A program made the translations under genes and the position numbers. 64,000 bases of DNA from Fasciolopsis buskii (taxonomy: Eukaryota; Platyhelminthes; Trematoda; Plagiorchiida; Fasciolidae): assembly GCA_008360955.1 (NCBI GenBank), contig LUCM01000301.1, positions 143,491 to 207,490 of the forward strand, given 5' to 3'. Shown here piece after piece: positions 63,273 through 64,000 of this stretch (its first letter is position 1; each line of letters opens with the position of its first letter). The notes under the pieces were generated by a model. That model made no database searches and was not told the origin of the DNA. It saw only the letters and a list, made by a program, of their open reading frames with translations.

Positions 63273-64000
63273 TTGATGCCCGAACGTAACTTCCGAGAAT
63301 GTCTCGCAGGCCCAGCCATTCAAAAGGTCGTCGTGGCTTTCCAGTATGAGAAGCATGTCGACTGACCCTGCAGTTGCACTGAGAAAGTGAAACTACTCCA
63401 GGTCCTCCGCTTGAGTCAACTCCGAGCTTCGGTACACACCTACATTTGAGAAACTGGGGCAACGATTTGCGATGACGATTTCCAGGGCCAGTATATTTAG
63501 GATACCAGGTTTGGGGACTTCGCAGTCACCGCACGTTTCAGCAACCTGTTCGTTCACCACCTAGTCATTTTATAAAATGAGCATTCCTGGATCATTAATT
63601 AGTCGTCCGCACCCCCCTGCCGCAGCCGGGTCACAGTGAAACTCACCAATTCTTCATCCAGTCTTGAATTGTAACTTGAGCAGTGTAGTCCCACATCTGC
63701 AAAATGTGATGATTACTTTCATCGCCCGCTCTAGCTGTCCTTTTGGCCGCTGATGTAAAATATCATGAACTTAATCTCGAGGCCCTCTTTCGTTTTGCAT
63801 AACAATCGATAGCCCCACCCCAATTCCGGTCTTTCACTATCCTTCCTCTGGTTCCATCGGTCTGTGGCATTCACTGACATTCGTTACAAAATTAGCCGCT
63901 AAATTTGTGCCCCTTTGTGACGCTCATCTCCAACCCCAGTGGACAGGATGAACTTCGGCGGACGTTCCTCACCCACCATGTGCATTCACATTTTGGGTGC

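Larger units (their letters stand above)
60611..64000. other. Mostly unannotated; one long unrecognised open frame
   Basis: No retroelement domain is seen in this last part. It holds a short TCAG-rich simple repeat at about 62,007-62,033 and the 224-codon open frame described separately. Frames at 61,678-62,106 (plus) and 63,142-63,462 (minus) are unrecognised. Confidence 0.4.

Noticed and set aside
1..64000. CRISPR arrays, operons, riboswitches, phage or other prokaryotic features
   Set aside because: There are no regularly spaced repeats, no dense coding and no bacterial-type gene order. The retroelements and splice-like signals point to a eukaryote.

Overview
The window looks like nuclear DNA of a parasitic flatworm, most likely a digenean trematode. 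It is AT-rich, has no operons or dense genes, and its only recognisable coding signal is a mix of decayed retrotransposons: EEP-endonuclease LINEs of RTE type, CR1/Jockey-type LINEs, Penelope-like elements with a GIY-YIG nuclease, and short tRNA-like SINEs. The RTE-type peptide strings are ones I associate with fluke genomes. That assignment rests on memory and is not checked. Every element seen carries stops, frameshifts or deletions, so this reads as an old intergenic or intronic repeat graveyard, not a gene cluster.

Layout. 1-220: 3' end of a CR1-like LINE, whose relative lies at 43.4-44.9 kb. 6.8 kb, 10.6 kb, 39.5 kb and 42.9 kb: copies of one SINE family. 15.7-16.05 kb (minus): GIY-YIG end of a Penelope-like element beside a (TA)n tract. 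16.3-18.6 kb (minus): RTE-type LINE with endonuclease and reverse transcriptase. 22.0-23.1 kb (plus): Penelope-like element with RT and GIY-YIG remnants. 46.0-47.8 kb and 48.75-52.8 kb (plus): two more RTE-type LINEs. 52.9-53.14 kb (minus) and 57.2-57.5 kb (plus): 3' ends of the same family. 58.5-60.18 kb (plus): CR1/Jockey-type LINE ending in a short TTGAAC tail.

The strongest observation is technical. The stretch 32,134-36,816 is a noisy, insertion-rich second copy of about 28.7-32.1 kb. It is followed by about 1,050 bases of C-rich, almost G-free sequence, after which the sequence resumes at the point where the first copy stopped before a 25-N gap. This is best explained as an uncorrected long read used to fill a gap. 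The true sequence probably runs from 32,108 straight into about 37,884.

Possible host coding sequence is limited to two candidate exons with good splice signals at 42,095-42,245 and 42,971-43,073. The second would take its acceptor from an antisense SINE. I found no convincing new biological system. The leads worth following are the exonised SINE, the Penelope remnants and the assembly error.
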